Positions 54,524 to 64,000 of a DNA stretch of 64,000 nt are shown here, one piece after another. Numbering within the stretch: the first letter of the stretch is position 1; each line of letters starts with the position of its first letter. A program made the translations under genes and the position numbers. The stretch is from assembly GCF_036324505.1 (NCBI RefSeq), contig NC_086360.1, positions 3,245,546 through 3,309,545 on the forward strand. Direction: 5' to 3'. The DNA comes from Eleginops maclovinus (Eukaryota; Chordata; Actinopteri; Perciformes; Eleginopidae). Below the pieces are notes generated by a model. It had not been told where the DNA came from. It did not search any database and saw only the letters and a program-made list of their open reading frames with translations.

Positions 54524-56124
54524 ATGTGTAAAAACGTTTTTGTTTAAATATGGTGCAAAGCTGATTATATATGTATTCCAGCTATGGGATTTTTGACATT
54601 GGATGTTTTTTAAGAGTCCCTGGATAATTTAAGAGGCCTTTCTCTTCAATGATTGACAGCATCCATATTGGGCACATATAACATGTGGACTTTAACATCC
54701 CAATTGACAACAACAAAAATAAAAGTAAGCAGCCATCATGTGAAAATATATAGAAATGTAAGCTCCAATAAATCTGATGGTTCCAAGTCAACCCCAAGTG
54801 ATCAAAAAGTCCCAACTTCAACTTCAATATTTTTGCCATAAGGGGTATAAATATGTACACAATGCCCACAATTTGTAGCATGTCTCCTGAAAATTGTAAT
54901 AATCAATATACCATTGGGTGATATTATTGACATTTGGAAGATATTCAAGCATTAAGGAGATACACCGTGTCCACAGGCTCAGGATCAGCCTCAGCCCTCT
55001 GTCAGCATCACACAGATCACCTGCTCACAGACACAGGGCGCAATCACTGCTCTGTAGTTAGATGAATCGAACAAAAGAAGAAAGACTTGAAGCTTAAAAA
55101 TAAACTGCAGCCTGTGTAGACAGATTAAAATAGAATGTGTTCCGGCTACAGACAGACAAGTTAAACACGCAGCTGGAAGGCCTCCTGCTGACAGGATGTA
55201 ACGCAAGATGTAAGGCCTGCATACATGATCAGCACATCATGTTTTTCTGATGGTGAGACGACTCCAAGGCTTGTAGCAGCCCTACCCTGCACACTTGCCT
55301 TTGAAGTTCATCAGTTTCACTTCAACCATGTTAAAGGGGACTTTCACTGTATTATGTTTGCAATAACGTGCACTTATTACAGAGCTAACCACTGAATAAG
55401 TCAATGACTTAATTCACAATATTGATTTTAAAATGATTTTAGTGATTTAAAATGGTCGTATTGATTCCCCTAAGAAAAGATAGTGTGTTCAACGGCATAT
55501 CAACAGCTGGATCTGCGGCAACAACAACGTAACTTAAAATGACGGCAGCACCGATCAAGTTTTTTTCTGTAACTGTCCAAGGCTGTTACTTTTTTTATTT
55601 TCCATTCACTAGTCGAAAAAGAAAGTGAACAACCTCTGAAATGTCCAAATTGAAAAAAAGCTATTTCTATAATAATAAAGATAACATCTGCTAAATAACT
55701 TAAAATTGGGGGAAAGTGCATATGCATCAAAGCCCCTCTTTTTAGCCTTTCTTTTTAAATCGACTCAATAAAAGAAGGGGACATTTTCAAAGCCAAAGCA
55801 AAAGTGCCTTGAGCCTGCAATCTCTCTAATAGTACTGGTTGCAAAAAGAAGCTGATTGTGTAGGAGTCTATGAGAAGATGTCCCTTCTTCTTATATGATT
55901 TATTACCTCAGTAAACATGTAAGTGTATGGCTTTAATCTTTAGTTCCAAGTCTTTTTCAATACAGCATGTTGTAAAAATTATAAGCAGGGCGTGGATACT
56001 CTGTGATGGACACGCCATCCCTACAGCGAGCTATCAATAAGTATATAGGCAAAGCAATGTCTCTGTAGCTCAACTTAAAAAAACAATAGACGGGTAACTT
56101 CACGGTGGCTACCTCCACTTCTGA
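54524..56124. other. Unassigned sequence, 1.6 kb
   Basis: No gene or delimitable element. Open frames up to 99 codons are AT-driven. Confidence 0.3.
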
Positions 56125-56642
56125 TTTTTACCATGGATGTATAAAGAAAACTGGATAAAGCGTTGGAGGTGGGCCCTCGCTCATTCGAGAGTTGCTCAGT
56201 GGCGCATGAAGCCAAAATGGCCTGACACTCTCCAGAGCAAACGTCAAAAATAACCCGTCATGCCTGCCTGTCGAGAGAAAAAGTCCTCGATAGTGGATCA
56301 AAAGTGAACAGTTCAGTTTCCCTTTAGCCCCACCTCCGATCTCCCGCTTTTGGATCGGTCAGATGAATGAAGAGGGAAAATTATTCTGGATTCAGCTTTT
56401 AGTGCATTTTAAAACTTTTAGCCCCTAATGATTTAAGTTATGGCTATTAAAGTGTGGGTAGTTAATACAGCGAAAAGAGAAAAAAAAAGTATACACTGAT
56501 TGACAGACATCTCTTTCCCAATGTAAGGTATAGGAAAAAGTATTTTTGACATGGACTGACAAAGTAGTTGTAGTATCGCCATTTGGCCACTACTCAAATT
56601 TGCTTCAGCATCTGCCGCACTTCCTGGGGGCTTGGTTTTTAC
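56125..56642 (-). mobile_element. Dispersed repeat R1, reverse copy
   Basis: The element 56132-56635 (504 bp) reads, reversed, from CCAAGCCCCCAGGAAGTGC to TATACATCCATG. TTTTTAC occurs at 56125-56131 and 56636-56642, a possible 7-bp target duplication. The TGACGTCA of other copies is mutated here. Confidence 0.75.
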
Positions 56643-57271
56643 ACAGCTTTGTGTTTTCGCAAGGACTTCACGTGTGAGAATGAGAGGAGGGGACTGACAG
56701 CTTTCTGTCACAGTGTGCCATGGCAGCTGGTGTTAGCTAGCCTAAGGCAGCTTCTAACACTTTGACCAAATTAGCATTGCAGTGAAAAACATAAAGAACA
56801 GCTGTTGGGGGTAAACCAGAAACAAAAGCCAGGGTTCAAAACATGACTTGAGAAAGGTCTGGGTGCTATCAGAGTTACTGTGCAGCGTGTTCCTGTAGTC
56901 GATGGAACATGGTCAATAGAGCGTGCAGGGAGCCAGTAAAACCTGTCACCTCAGGGTCACTGTGACTGTTCAACACACAGCCTGCTGCTGGTTAACCCCA
57001 ATGACAGCACTCTGCTACTCCTATGAGCTATGCCTGTGTGTGGCAGTATTATTGTAGTGTCTCCCAGTGAGCAGCAGTGTGTAAACGGAGAGATAGTGAA
57101 GACTTTAGCCAGTGGGTCACCTTAGGGTGCCATATATCCAGACGGCCAAATGGATCAATCAATAGAAGAACATTAATCTGTAGAAGAGCTGGCCTATAGC
57201 CCCGACAGGACACCACTGATTAGAATAAGAAATATGGACCCACCCACCTCTGGCTAATGCTCGCAGTCTGC
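56643..57271. other. Unassigned sequence
   Basis: No gene or element recognised. Confidence 0.3.
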
Positions 57272-58032
<761 letters not shown>

Positions 58033-58248
58033 CACTGAAAAAAAAGAAACGTTGACTTTAATTAAATGTATTATGTCACCAGATTTCACATAACTGCATT
58101 AGGTTAGTTGGAAGCAAAAATATTAAGTTTAAATAAAAAATATTAGGCTCAACTTAACATTATTGGCTTTAAACTGACTTAAAACAGCTATGTGAAATTT
58201 GTAGACATAATACATTTAATTAAAGTCAACGTTTCAGTTTTTTCAGTG
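58033..58248. mobile_element. Palindromic MITE R4, copy g
   Basis: Both ends present: CACTGAAAAAAAAGAAACG on the left and CGTTTCAGTTTTTTCAGTG on the right, with TTAGGTTAGTTGGAAGC arms. Its last three bases form part of the target duplication of the next element. Confidence 0.85.
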
Positions 58249-58496
58249 TTGAGCAGTTTTGGGTGTAACACGTTATAAAAGAAACTGAGCTACAGTAATG
58301 TATTACTTTTTGCTGTAACGCAGTAATATAACACATTACTTCTGAAATGTGGGTAATATAATACCGGTTACAATTCTCAGTAACGCAGTTACAACACATT
58401 TTAACCCGACATGATGTGGTGTTCTGTTTCTAAGAATTCACAAACATGGCGAGACATTCCGTCACCAGAGGAATAATTGTGAGGGTAGAATAGTAA

Positions 58497-58895
58497 CTCA
58501 GTAAGCCTGTTTACTATTGGTTAAGAGGGCTGCAGAAACAGATTCACAATGCAGAGCTGCAGGCTCACAATGCAGAGCTGCAGGCTCACAATGCAGAGCT
58601 GCAGGCTCACAATGCAGAGCTACAGGCTCACAATGCAGAGCTGCAGGCTCACAATGCAGAGCTACAGGCTCACAATGCAGAGCTGCAGCTCAGAGAAGAG
58701 AACAGAGAAAGACAGGAGTGCGCGCAGGCCAAAGCAACAGAAGGTCACTTTCTCTGGGTCTGCTGCTTGAACCCCGAAAAGTTAAGAGACTGGTGGCAGA
58801 GACTTGAAGATATGCAGCCTCTGTCCTCTGTGGAATCACCGGCTTTTAGAAAGTTTGTCAGCCAAATCCCCGTTAACACACCAATGACCAGGTGA
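58497..58895 (+). CDS. Exon-like open frame with seven 7-residue repeats
   Basis: An open frame of 132 codons after a TAA (58494-58496). It has no ATG before the repeats, so it looks like an internal exon. Reading: a short lead, then LQKQI, then seven copies of HNAELQ(A/L) (21 bp each, 58545-58691), then a charged segment (REENRERQECAQAKATEG), HFLWVCCLNPEKLRDWWQRL and a tail SPAFRKFVSQIPVNTPMTR. A donor, CCAG|GTGAGC, lies at 58891/58892. One residue set per heptad and many Leu/Glu/Gln suggest a coiled coil. Two other frames are also open across the repeat, so openness alone proves little there; the non-repeat tail is the better evidence. Family not recognised. Confidence 0.35.
   Translation, partial: LSKPVYYWLRGLQKQIHNAELQAHNAELQAHNAELQAHNAELQAHNAELQAHNAELQAHNAELQLREENRERQECAQAKATEGHFLWVCCLNPEKLRDWWQRLEDMQPLSSVESPAFRKFVSQIPVNTPMTR
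58545..58691 (+). repeat. 21-bp tandem repeat, 7 units
   Basis: CACAATGCAGAGCTGCAGGCT repeated seven times, with CTACAGG in units 4 and 6, and the last unit altered. The period equals one heptad of codons. Confidence 0.95.
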
Positions 58896-59344
58896 GCTAA
58901 CGTTGAATAGAGACTCGTTGATATACAGCAGGTCACAGGGCCGTGCAGAGGCTCCACTAACATGTTATTAATAACACACAGAGACGTCATGTTACCGCTA
59001 TCACATATTATCCAGCCCACTTAAACGGAGCATGAGTTTAATCTCTAGCTCTTTTCCTAATGTTCAGCATGTACTGCCAGATAGAGAGATAGCTTTAATT
59101 AATGAGCTGCAATAAACTACATTTCAGCATTTAAAGCCAAACTTTAGAGGTTATTTTGGTGAAAGTAACTCAAAGTAACGCAGAAGTAGTGTAACGTATT
59201 ACAGTTCAGAGACAGTAATAACGTAATGCAACTTATTACTTTAAAAAGACAGTAATAAGTAATATGTACTGTATTACATTTTGGAAGTAACTGCCCCAAC
59301 ACTGGTGTTGAGTAAATGCATTGAAGTGTAAAGGTGAATCATGT

Positions 59345-59670
59345 CTTTTTAAATAACTGAAGTGCTCCTGGATTTTGAAATATTGCAGAACAAACACACA
59401 CAAACATTATTGTTATAACAGTTGAAATGTAAATACAATCGCTAGGAATAAAAAGATAACGTAATGCTATAAACATGACTTCCCGTCATCACTGCTAAGC
59501 TAAAGGCGGCTAATGTTTGGTGTGAAACCGTTTAGTAGTCTCATTTCGTCACTTGTCAGAGCAAAGACACATAAAGGTTTTGAACATTCATGAGTGTGTT
59601 AAACAGTGGTAAAATGCTCACTGCTTTTCAGGTTTAGGACTCCCACATTCCCACATCACTCTTTTCCTTC
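59345..59670 (+). mobile_element. Dispersed repeat R3, short copy
   Basis: TGGATTTTGAAATATTGCAG, CTGCTAAGCTAAAGGCGGCT, TTTAGTAGTCTCATTTCGTC, CATTCATGAGTGTGTT and CAGGTTTAGGACTCCCAC follow the R3 order, with the CACCAGTGGGG part deleted. Confidence 0.62.
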
Positions 59671-60563
59671 ATTACAATGAAGTGTGTTTTTTTTTTACTC
59701 AATCCCTCAAGCTAGAGTCCGGTTCGGGCCTACAACAGATTTCTAACACACCCAACGCTGTGCCTTTCGGACCCAACACAACTGATCCTGAACCTGCCTC
59801 TAATCACTATACTCACACTATATGAGTCTTTGTGGAGTTAACAGCAGAGAAAACATTTACGTTTCTACAGTAAAACATCCCATTTGTTCCTACACATCAT
59901 CCCCCAAAGTTTTCAAGGTCACTAAAAAATAAATACATTTGATATATAAATATGTAATGTTGAAAAACGTGTTGAATAAAAATAGAGACAAAAAATGTAG
60001 ATGTAATTGGTCCATTGTTTGTCGATAATAATAATGTCTTTTTGGTAATTCTTATGTGATATTTCAACCCTTTTCGTATTATTTTGAATGTTTTTGTACT
60101 ATAACTGTTGTCTTTGGGAGGATTGAGGGGGATGTAAAAACTGGACAACATGCACACTCCTGTATTTTGTTTTTGGCACTGTATGTATTTCAAAGTCGCT
60201 CTGTTGTTGAAGAAAAAGCAAAATAAAGTGTATATATATTTTAAACAAGGTAATTGGTTTGCTCTTATGACTCTCAGGAGTGATAGTGCGGCTATTAATA
60301 AAGGTCAGAAGGGCATGCTGGATCTCTGAAAGGCTTAAGGGATCTTTCATTGACATCTTAATTTCTCTAGCTTGATGCATTCCAAGATTGCCTGTATCCA
60401 CCTGTCATGTGTCAGAGGGGAAGCATGTCTCCGTTTAATTAGAATGGCACACCTGGCCTGTTCTAATTTGAAACAAGACTGGACAGGGGAGTGGGGGTCA
60501 GTATTGTAGGGGGTTTGGGGGGGTTTGACAGAGAGTTAGAAATACATAAGCGGAAGTTGTAAG
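59671..60563. other. Unassigned sequence
   Basis: Open frames up to 100 codons are AT-driven. No gene recognised. Confidence 0.3.
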
Positions 60564-61365
60564 TGCAATAACACAGAGCTCATGGTGGTGGCCCCTGCAC
60601 CACTGCTCAGGAAAGTTGGTGATCTGGCCCTGGCTGTGGATGGCTGCTCCATTTCCCTATCTCCGGAGGTGCTCAACCTGGGCGTCATCCTGGACTCCTC
60701 TCTCTCCTTCCGGTCCACATCAACAACATCACCAAGTCTGCCTTCTACCACCTCAGAAACATCTCACGACTCCGGCCTTCACTCACGCATTCAGTCACAG
60801 AGACACTCATCCATGCCTTCATCACCTCCCGTCTGGACTACTGCAACGGTGTCCTGTCTGACTGCCCACCAAGGCCCTTAGCAGACTCCAGTACGTCCAG
60901 AACTCAGCTGCCAGGGTTCTAACCCACACAAAGCCCTGGCAGCATATCACTCCCATCCTCCAACAGCTCTACTGGTTGCCAGTCAAGTCACGCATCACCT
61001 ACAAGATCCTCCTGCTCACCTACAAATCTCTCCATGGACTCTCACCACAATACCTCACAGATCTCCTCCACCCCTACACTCAGTCACGTTCCCTGCAGGT
61101 CCTCTGACAAAGACCTGCTGGCCACTCCCCCCACCAGATTGCGAAACTTTTGGGGACAGGGCCTTCACTGCCAATGCTCCCACACTCTGCTACAGTCTAC
61201 CACTCCTGCCCAATCCCTGCCCATGTTCAAAAAGCACCTCAAAACATTTCTCTGCACTAAGTCCTTTGATCCCTAACCCCCACTCCCCTTTTCCCCTCCC
61301 TATTTGTAAAGCGACCTTGGGTACCATGAAAGGCGCTATATAAGTTGAAGTTATTATTATTAAAG
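60564..61365 (+). pseudogene. L2-type LINE 3' fragment with frameshifts
   Basis: Three frames must be joined to follow the protein: TELMVVAP...[17 protein letters not shown], then [15 protein letters not shown] with [12 protein letters not shown], then [33 protein letters not shown] and KSLHGLSPQYLTDLLHPY, ending at a TGA. This is the thumb/C-terminal region after the YxDD part of an L2/CR1-group reverse transcriptase. The 3' end (GGTACCATGAAAGGCGCTAT, then TTATTATTATTA) is the usual L2-type tail. At least two frameshifts and a stop make it a dead, 5'-truncated copy. A different lineage from the LINE at 32180. Confidence 0.85.
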
Positions 61366-61566
61366 ACACAGTTTGCAGACAAGAGTGATGCCTTCGATGT
61401 ACAATAGTAGTTAAGACTAAGCTGATCACTAGTTTTTGTTCTGTAACTGTGGTTCCCGTTGAAGTACAAAATGTATTTTCTATGTGCCATGTGTCTTTAA
61501 TAAAGACTTTAAATACAAAATAAAAACAATTAATGCCTTCAGTTAGATAGCAGGTGAAAGTGCTGG

Positions 61567-61600
61567 ACAGGATTTACACTGCAAAAACTGAAACGTTCAA
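61567..61600 (+). mobile_element. Palindromic MITE R4, solo end
   Basis: CACTGCAAAAACTGAAACGTT followed by CAATTTAAAATGC matches only the left end of R4. It directly precedes the SINE. Confidence 0.55.
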
Positions 61601-61614
61601 TTTAAAATGCATTA

Positions 61615-61860
61615 TTGGTGGTGGTGGCAAAGTCCGTAGAGACTTGGCTTGGGAACCGGAAGATAACCGGAAAGCAACCGGTTCAAGATCCCGAAAAAAC
61701 CAGTTCTACCGAGGTGTCCCTGAGCAAAGCACCGTTCCCTACACTGCTCCCCAGGCGCCGTACATATGGCAGCCCACTGCTCCTAACACTAGGATGGTCA
61801 CATGCAGAATGTACATTTCCCCTCTGTGGGACCATTAAGGGTATCCTTATTGTTATTATT
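61615..61860 (+). mobile_element. tRNA-derived SINE
   Basis: A pol III-type head with an A-box-like GTAGAGACTTGGCTTGG and B box GGTTCAAGATC is followed by the body GTCCCTGAGCAAAGCACCG, CTGCTCCCCAGGCGCCGTA, CAGCCCACTGCTCCTAACAC and a tail ending near TCCTTATTGTTATTATT. This matches the general plan of a widespread fish tRNA SINE with the GAGCAAGGCAC and CTGCTCCC motifs. A piece of its tail is at 26738. Confidence 0.78.
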
Positions 61861-62440
61861 TCAAGAGAGAACCCATGTATACATTTATACACAACATAAA
61901 TATATGTGTATTGTTTTCTGTCACTTCTACCTACAACCTTAAGTGTGTGGTTAGTATCTTAAAGCATTAAAAAGGTTTTTGTTTTTTTTACTGTTGTCTC
62001 ATTTATTTATTCTCTCTATTCGCTTTCTTTCCACTTTCCTTTGATTTGACTGAAATGTGTGTTATATCATGTTTTTAATATGTATGCAATCTGTCATAAT
62101 GAAGGTGCTAGTCAAGGTGTTTGGAAGGACTTCATATTTAACTGAGATGCATGTGCACACACTTGCCTTTGCTCTATGTGTGTCGGCAGTGTTTACTGTC
62201 AGGTGACCTTGCCACACCTTAGCTTTAGCCTGAATCGATGCCTCTGGGCTGTGTTACAGTAATGACTACCGATAAATAGTGCAGGATTGACGATGTGTTT
62301 CTCCGGCCGTGTGGACAGAGCAGCTGCCGTAGTGTTTGATTGGTTTATCAGCCACAGATCCGCAGCTGCCTCTGCACTTGCCTGTCGACGCCCAGCACTG
62401 AATCTAATACCGCTCCAGTCCCGGGACAAATCCATCAATC
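61861..62440. other. Unassigned sequence
   Basis: No gene or element recognised. Confidence 0.3.

Positions 62441-62474
<34 letters not shown>
62441..62474. repeat. (CA)n microsatellite, 34 bp
   Basis: Short CA run. Confidence 0.9.
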
Positions 62475-62887
62475 ATGCACATGAGCTCCCTCGGAGTAAC
62501 ATTCAAAGTGGCAGTGTCACTGTTGAATTAAATTCAAAAGCCTCTCTGTCTTTCTCTTTCTATCGCTCCATCGCACGCACACCAAAATAATTTCTGTCAA
62601 TATCATAAAGTCATCTCTTTATCTTTTTGTCACTACACACACAGACACTGCATCTCTGATACTGCTGACAGAGCATGGAATAATAAACAGCCTTGTTAAG
62701 CAGCTGAGACACACTCAGGTAAAACAAATTGCCATTTTACAACCAAACCAATTGTATAACATCCTTCAACTGCATGCACAAATGAACTGCCAGGAGGAAC
62801 TTGTGTCCAAACACAAAAGAGAAATGTTCCTGACACAATTAACATTAGTCCAAATGTATGCCCCAGAAGGTCGTGAGGACTAGAGGG

Positions 62888-63090
62888 CACTGAGAATACA
62901 GAAACGTTGGCTTTATTTAAATGTTTTATGTTAAGAAATTTCACATATCTGAATTAGGTTAGTTGAACGCAATAATATTGAGTTGAACCTAACAATTTTT
63001 ATTAAAACTTGAGATTATTGCTTTTAACTAATCTAATACAGTTATGTAAAATCTGTTGACATAACACATTTAAGTCAATGTTTCAGTAGT
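62888..63090. mobile_element. Palindromic MITE R4, copy h
   Basis: CACTGAGAATACAGAAACGTT on the left, ATTAGGTTAGTTGAACGCAA and TTGCTTTTAACTAATCTAAT arms, and AAGTCAATGTTTCAGT on the right. Confidence 0.83.
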
Positions 63091-63615
63091 TTACTTTGAA
63101 AAGACTGTATGCATGTGATAAAAAGATATTGACAAGTTGTTTGATATTATAGGAATATGTGTAAAAATGTTAAATCCTAAACCATTTCATGAGGAAACGT
63201 TGCATGGTCCCATGTAACAGTGACACGTCCTACCTGGACAGGTTTTGTTATCTAATGATTGTAAAAGCAAATACAGATTTACCCAGCATCACCTTTATGC
63301 TCTAGTCTGTACCGTTTTCGCTACTAAATCAGATTCACATCCTGGATATATCCTGCCAAGGACTTCTGTCTGTTTCTCTTTGAATATCGTTAGTTTTTTC
63401 TGTAAGAAATATGTAACATTCCTCCAGCAAGTGCAACAGTGACAATGTAGACTACCGGATAGCTATGAGGCTCTTAACAGCAGGTCAAATCAGTGTCTTC
63501 TGTGATTTATGGTTATAACTGATAATTGGTGATACGTTTTCTCGCTAACAAGAAAAAATGATTATTATTTCTCCATCTGATAGAGTCATGGTACTGCTAA
63601 GCTAGCAGTTCCTCT
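63091..63615. other. Unassigned sequence
   Basis: No gene or element recognised. Confidence 0.3.
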
Positions 63616-64000
63616 TACGGATGGATAAAGGGTACATGATACAGCGGTGGAGGCGGGCCTGTTCATTACTATACAAGTTGCTCAGTGGCGCATGAAGCCA
63701 AAATGTCCTGCCTTTAGTACAAAAATACACATTTCACTGGATCTTACGGCAATCTTCCGCATCCATTGGGCCCATAGAGCATGCGCACTTGAGTTTTCCT
63801 TAAGCCCTGCCTCCCAGCCGCTCAAGTCTGGTCTTGGCTCAGTAAAATGAATGGAAAGTGCAAATAACTCTAGATTCATCTATCAGATTGTTTTACAAAT
63901 TTTAGGACCTCATTCTTTTTATTATATTGATTTACTTTAAAAGAGAATATTCACAGATTTACAGACTGATTTACAGACTGATTTACAGACTGATTTACAG
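63616..64000 (-). mobile_element. Dispersed repeat R1, reverse copy running off the window
   Basis: CTCAGTGGCGCATGAAGCC, CATAGAGCATGCGCACTTG, GTTTTCCTTAAGCCCTGCC and CTAGATTCATCTATCAG follow the reverse R1 order. At its GATTTACAGAC position a 12-bp tandem repeat begins. Confidence 0.72.
63952..64000. repeat. 12-bp tandem repeat at the window edge
   Basis: ATTTACAGACTG repeated about four times to the last base, so the full array length is unknown. The seed word is part of R1 (8500-8515 reversed reads GATTTACAGACG). Confidence 0.9.

Larger units (their letters stand above)
58246..59312. mobile_element. hAT-like element carrying a heptad-repeat open frame
   Basis: The element 58254-59304 (1051 bp) begins CAGTTTTGGGTGTAAC and ends, inverted, CAGTGTTGGGGCAGTTAC. 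It is flanked by the 8-bp direct repeat GTGTTGAG (58246-58253 and 59305-59312). Sub-terminal regions are full of GTAATA/TATTAC words (AACGTATTACAG, AGTAATAACGTAATGC). The interior carries an open frame with seven 21-bp repeats and no transposase. It landed at the right edge of R4 copy g. Confidence 0.85.

Noticed and set aside
60582..60881. Independent short genes at 60582-60881 and 61034-61276
   Set aside because: They are frame-shifted segments of the same L2-type LINE fragment.

Overview
The window looks like intergenic or intronic DNA of a teleost fish, probably a percomorph. Evidence: very dense CA/GT arrays, a fish-type RTE retroposon with a GGAT-repeat tail (Rex3-like), L2-type LINE remnants, a tRNA-derived SINE, and many hAT-like and TTAA-target DNA transposon derivatives. 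I find no intact host gene. Almost every long open frame is either a simple-repeat translation or part of a transposable element. There are no rRNA genes, no CRISPR arrays and no bacterial gene organisation.

Layout. 1-11 kb: dispersed non-coding repeat families, named here R1 (about 505 bp), R2 (about 390 bp) and R3 (about 500 bp), with an R1 copy nested in an R2 copy, and a TIR element holding GC-box repeats (5.1-6.0 kb). 11-13.5 kb: a hAT-like element with an 8-bp target duplication, a BED zinc-finger open frame and a 329-bp CT tract, with a copy of a palindromic MITE (family R4) outside each end. 14-30 kb: degenerate ACACAATC satellite, fish 'AAGTAC'-type repeats, two small elements with 8-bp target duplications, R2/R3 copies and a CpG-rich patch. 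30.9-32.75 kb: a 43-bp minisatellite of about 30 units grown out of the reverse transcriptase gene of an L2-type LINE that continues downstream. 34.0-36.75 kb: a three-layer nest, namely a TTAA-target element containing a hAT-like element that carries two facing copies of a first-exon-like sequence. 37-49 kb: mostly unassigned sequence with R2 copies and large microsatellites, including a 640-bp tetranucleotide mosaic. 49.7-52 kb: two R3 copies, the second split by an RTE LINE that lost its RT core. 52-59.3 kb: R4 copies, a TTAA element with a first-exon-like open frame, R1, and a hAT-like element whose open frame contains seven 21-bp repeats. 59-64 kb: R3, an L2-type LINE fragment, a SINE, R4, and an R1 copy with a 12-bp tandem expansion running off the end.

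Two patterns stand out. First, four non-autonomous DNA transposons carry an open frame; three of these frames end at a good splice-donor motif, as if promoter plus first exon had been captured or kept without the rest of the gene. Second, several tandem arrays have units that can be traced to sequence inside a transposable element. All family assignments are from reading the sequence; no database search was possible.
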